DNA of 64,000 nt from Hymenobacter sp. UV11 (GTDB lineage Bacteria > Bacteroidota > Bacteroidia > Cytophagales > Hymenobacteraceae). Positions 62,157 to 64,000 of the stretch are shown piece by piece. Position 1 is the stretch's first letter. Every line of letters starts with the position of its first letter. The stretch is from the NCBI RefSeq assembly GCF_004684095.1, contig NZ_SRII01000011.1:1-64000 (forward strand), in the 5' to 3' direction. The notes below the pieces were generated by a model. It saw only the letters and a program-made list of their open reading frames with translations, did not search any database and had not been told where the DNA came from. The position numbers were made by a program, and so were the translations under genes.

Positions 62157-62456
62157 TTACTTAGCCATCTCGTAGGGCAGGCCGCGATACTTCCAATCGG
62201 GAAAGCCTTCTTCCAGGCGCACCGCCCCGTAGCCGTGGGCGGTGAGCAGCTGCACGGACTCGTCGGCAAACACGCAGAACGGCCCTCGGCAGTAAGCCAC
62301 GATGGTGCCGGTGCGCGGCAGTTCTTCGAGCCGGCCCACCAGTTCGGCAAACGGCAGGGACACGGCCTGCGGCAGGTGACCCTGGCGGTACTCGTCGGTG
62401 GAGCGCACGTCGAGCAGCACCACGCCTTCCCCGTCCAGTTTGCCCAATAGCTCCAT
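62157..62456 (-). CDS. rhodanese-like sulfurtransferase domain protein
   Basis: The 99-aa rhodanese domain has 'VVLLDVRSTDEYRQGHLPQAVSLPF' and the active loop 'AYCRGPFCVFADESVQLL' with the catalytic Cys in CRGPFC, then 'GYGAVRLEEGFPDW'. The loop and surrounding wording match the rhodanese half of ArsR-rhodanese regulators, in which an HTH precedes this domain. Here a TGA stands directly before the ATG, so the HTH part is missing; it is either a stand-alone enzyme or a truncated fusion. Confidence 0.8.
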   Translation of the reverse strand: MELLGKLDGEGVVLLDVRSTDEYRQGHLPQAVSLPFAELVGRLEELPRTGTIVAYCRGPFCVFADESVQLLTAHGYGAVRLEEGFPDWKYRGLPYEMAK

Positions 62457-62494
62457 TCAGGGCATGAAATTTTAAGATTAACTCAGTCCAAACC

Positions 62495-63340
62495 ATGATT
62501 AACGGCGATAAAAAAGACAGTGACGTGCTGCGACACTACTGCCAGGTGCTCACCGAAAGTATCCAAAGCGCTGGCCAGCCCTTCACTGAAGCGAACCAGA
62601 TTCAGCACACCTATCTGGACCTGCTTCGACGGATGCGTTGCAGCTTACTAGGGGTTGTTGTCCACCTGGAGCGCTGGCCGGAAATAATCGAGTTGAAGCT
62701 GCCCATCTCCCTGGCATTTCGCACAGCGCTGACGGATGCCCTGACGGGGCTCTACCTGGCAACATTCGACGACGATGCGCAGGCATTTCAGCATGAACTG
62801 ATGGTGCTTGATATCGAGTACTTCAAGTACGTCAAAACCATTTTTGAAAATACGGCGCTGGAAATGCCCACTGCCAATGCCGCTGAGATAGCCCAGGAAG
62901 AGCAGACCCGGTGGACCACGCTGTACCAGAAAGCGGAACACCTGCTGCGTGTTCCTGGTGAACCCCAGTTGAAAAGCCCGGAAATGCTGCGCGAGCCCCG
63001 GCACCACTACCTGTTTCAGGTGCCCAACGGCCACACGCGCCCGCTATCTGAAAAGGATATGTTCCATCAAATCAAGGCGCACCCGGCTACGCAGCATCTG
63101 GCCCGGCTTTACATCGTGCAGCGCCACTTATCCCAGCAGCACCACTACGCCCCGGCAAACCGCGATTTTATTCAACTGCCGCCAGCAATTGACTGCCGCT
63201 ATTGGTTTGAGGCGTTGGTGTATGTCATTGAAATAAGCGGCATGCTCATGGCCCTGCTAGATGTCCACCAGCCAGTACGCCAGGAATTAGGCGAGCACCA
63301 GGCTGCGCTACTGGATTGGCTAGCTGACCGTGCCGAATGA
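62495..63340 (+). CDS. uncharacterised helical protein upstream of the ZIP transporter
   Basis: This 281-aa protein is largely helical, with no signal peptide. It has 'LRHYCQVLTESIQSAGQPFTEANQIQHTYLDLLRRMR', then 'LAFRTALTDALTGLYLATFDDDAQAFQHELMVLDIEYFKYVKTIF' and a His-rich stretch 'RHLSQQHHYAPANRDFIQLPP'. Its length and helical pattern suggest a HEPN- or DUF5677-like fold, but I cannot confirm a family. Its stop overlaps the start codon of the ZIP gene (ATGA at 63337-63340), which implies translational coupling. Confidence 0.65.
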   Translation: MINGDKKDSDVLRHYCQVLTESIQSAGQPFTEANQIQHTYLDLLRRMRCSLLGVVVHLERWPEIIELKLPISLAFRTALTDALTGLYLATFDDDAQAFQHELMVLDIEYFKYVKTIFENTALEMPTANAAEIAQEEQTRWTTLYQKAEHLLRVPGEPQLKSPEMLREPRHHYLFQVPNGHTRPLSEKDMFHQIKAHPATQHLARLYIVQRHLSQQHHYAPANRDFIQLPPAIDCRYWFEALVYVIEISGMLMALLDVHQPVRQELGEHQAALLDWLADRAE

Positions 63341-64000
63341 TACCTGCCGCTTCTCCCGCTTGGCCAACCCTGCTTGGCTTTTCGCTGCTGCCAGCCGTGG
63401 TTATGATTGCCGGCGCGGCCCTGGCCGTGTGGCGCGCCCCCGGCCCCAAGTTGCGCAGTGCTATTCTGCACTTCGCGGCGGGCGTTATCTTCTCCGTGGT
63501 GGCCGTGGAGCTGCTGCCCGACATCGTGCAGCACCACGCGCCCTACGAGGTGGCCCTGGGCTTTGGCCTCGGCGTGGCCACGATGCTCGGGCTGCGCTAC
63601 TTCACTCAGCGGCTGGAAAAGCAGTCGGAGACAGCCCTGGAAATGCCGGCCGCGCCGGGTGCGACTCCGGTGAGTTCTGCCGGTACCTCGCCGCTGCCGT
63701 GGGGCCTGCTGGTTGCCATTGGTATTGACATTCTCATTGATGGACTGCTGCTGGGCATTGGATTTGCGGCGGGCGCGAAGGAGGGCACCCTGCTGGCAAT
63801 CGCGCTCACTATTGAATTACTCTCGCTAGGCCTGGCCACGGCGGTGGAGCTGCGCGACGGCGGGCACAGCAAGGGCCGGGCCGTGGCCATCGTGGCGGGC
63901 ACTTCCTTAATGCTACTCGTGGGGGCGGGTATCGGCACTACCGTGCTGCGCGGGGCCACCGGCAACTTGCTCGAAGTAGTGCTTTCCTTTGGCCTGGCCG
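63337..64000 (+). CDS. ZIP-family metal transporter, N-terminal part
   Basis: The open frame from MIPAASPAWPTLLGFSLLPAVVMIAGAALAVWR runs off the window after 221 codons. Successive membrane segments carry ZIP features: 'SAILHFAAGVIFSVVAVELLPDIV' (the A-G-x-x-x...E-x-x-P pattern of helix 2-3) and 'AIGIDILIDGLLLGIGFAAG', followed by 'IALTIELLSLGLATAVEL', with the metal-site His/Glu replaced by Asp and Glu in helices 4-5. It would move Zn or other divalent ions into the cytosol. The substituted helix 4 ('DILIDG' instead of 'HNFxDG') suggests a divergent subgroup. Confidence 0.85.
   Translation, partial: MIPAASPAWPTLLGFSLLPAVVMIAGAALAVWRAPGPKLRSAILHFAAGVIFSVVAVELLPDIVQHHAPYEVALGFGLGVATMLGLRYFTQRLEKQSETALEMPAAPGATPVSSAGTSPLPWGLLVAIGIDILIDGLLLGIGFAAGAKEGTLLAIALTIELLSLGLATAVELRDGGHSKGRAVAIVAGTSLMLLVGAGIGTTVLRGATGNLLEVVLSFGLA

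Noticed and set aside
1..64000. CRISPR arrays, tRNA and rRNA genes
   Set aside because: No regularly spaced repeats were seen, and no tRNA or rRNA sequence was recognised by eye on either strand. A covariance-model scan would be decisive.

Overview
The window looks like a chromosome segment of a high-GC Bacteroidota bacterium, most likely a Hymenobacter-like member of the Cytophagales. This rests on protein families typical of the phylum (DUF3127, DUF6624-like, DUF6660-like Cys-rich proteins, YD/RHS giants with the Bacteroidota N-terminal module), on promoter -7 boxes of the form TAnnTTTG upstream of several genes, and on the near absence of Shine-Dalgarno sites. No search was run, so the genus is an inference.

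Layout. 1-3 kb: a tandem duplication of a heavy-metal efflux unit (small Cys-rich exported protein followed by a CusA/CzcA RND pump). The copy at the window edge is open and the other is a frameshifted, truncated pseudogene. 3-15 kb: core-like genes, namely feoB, glutamine-dependent nadE, a lipoprotein, a SnoaL-like protein, a remnant of a galactonate-dehydratase-type enolase, a TolC-family channel, a RimB-like protease, a third Cys-rich paralogue, an App1-type phosphatase and a diacylglycerol-kinase-type lipid kinase. 15-25 kb: two IS3-family elements (one with an amber stop in orfB, one apparently intact but sitting between unrelated gene fragments), an AraC/SDR pair, a JAB-domain protein with a 47-aa companion, and a multi-PAS histidine kinase with its response regulator. 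25-28.6 kb: two uncharacterised genes, a DUF3127 protein, a tyrosine recombinase and the remains of an Abi-like gene.

28,573-44,094 is the centrepiece: a complete 15.5-kb Tn3-family transposon with identical 38-bp terminal inverted repeats (GGGG...TAAG) and a 5-bp target duplication TGATA. It interrupts the Abi-like gene, whose reading frame is restored when the element is removed in silico. Besides tnpR, a candidate res site and tnpA it carries an AT-richer cargo: a two-gene YD/RHS operon (1352 and 1546 aa), a 166-aa candidate immunity gene and a divergent DUF6624-like secreted protein. The operon is bounded by two perfect loop-less palindromes (90 bp at its promoter end, 84 bp at its 3' end), and a 24-bp direct repeat brackets the whole cargo. 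The RHS C-terminus has the His...Cys order of a circularly permuted NlpC/P60-like enzyme.

44-62 kb is a defence-island-like region: a hipB/truncated hipA pair, a PLD-family nuclease gene with a C7 frameshift next to a KAP P-loop NTPase, a 2182-aa protein with a predicted N-terminal PD-(D/E)xK (Cap4-like) nuclease and a STAND-type NTPase overlapped by a 221-aa partner, a convergent 1213-aa NACHT-like NTPase, and an AlbA_2 (Schlafen-like) protein. The right end returns to ordinary genes: a rhodanese, an uncharacterised protein and a ZIP-type metal transporter cut by the window edge.
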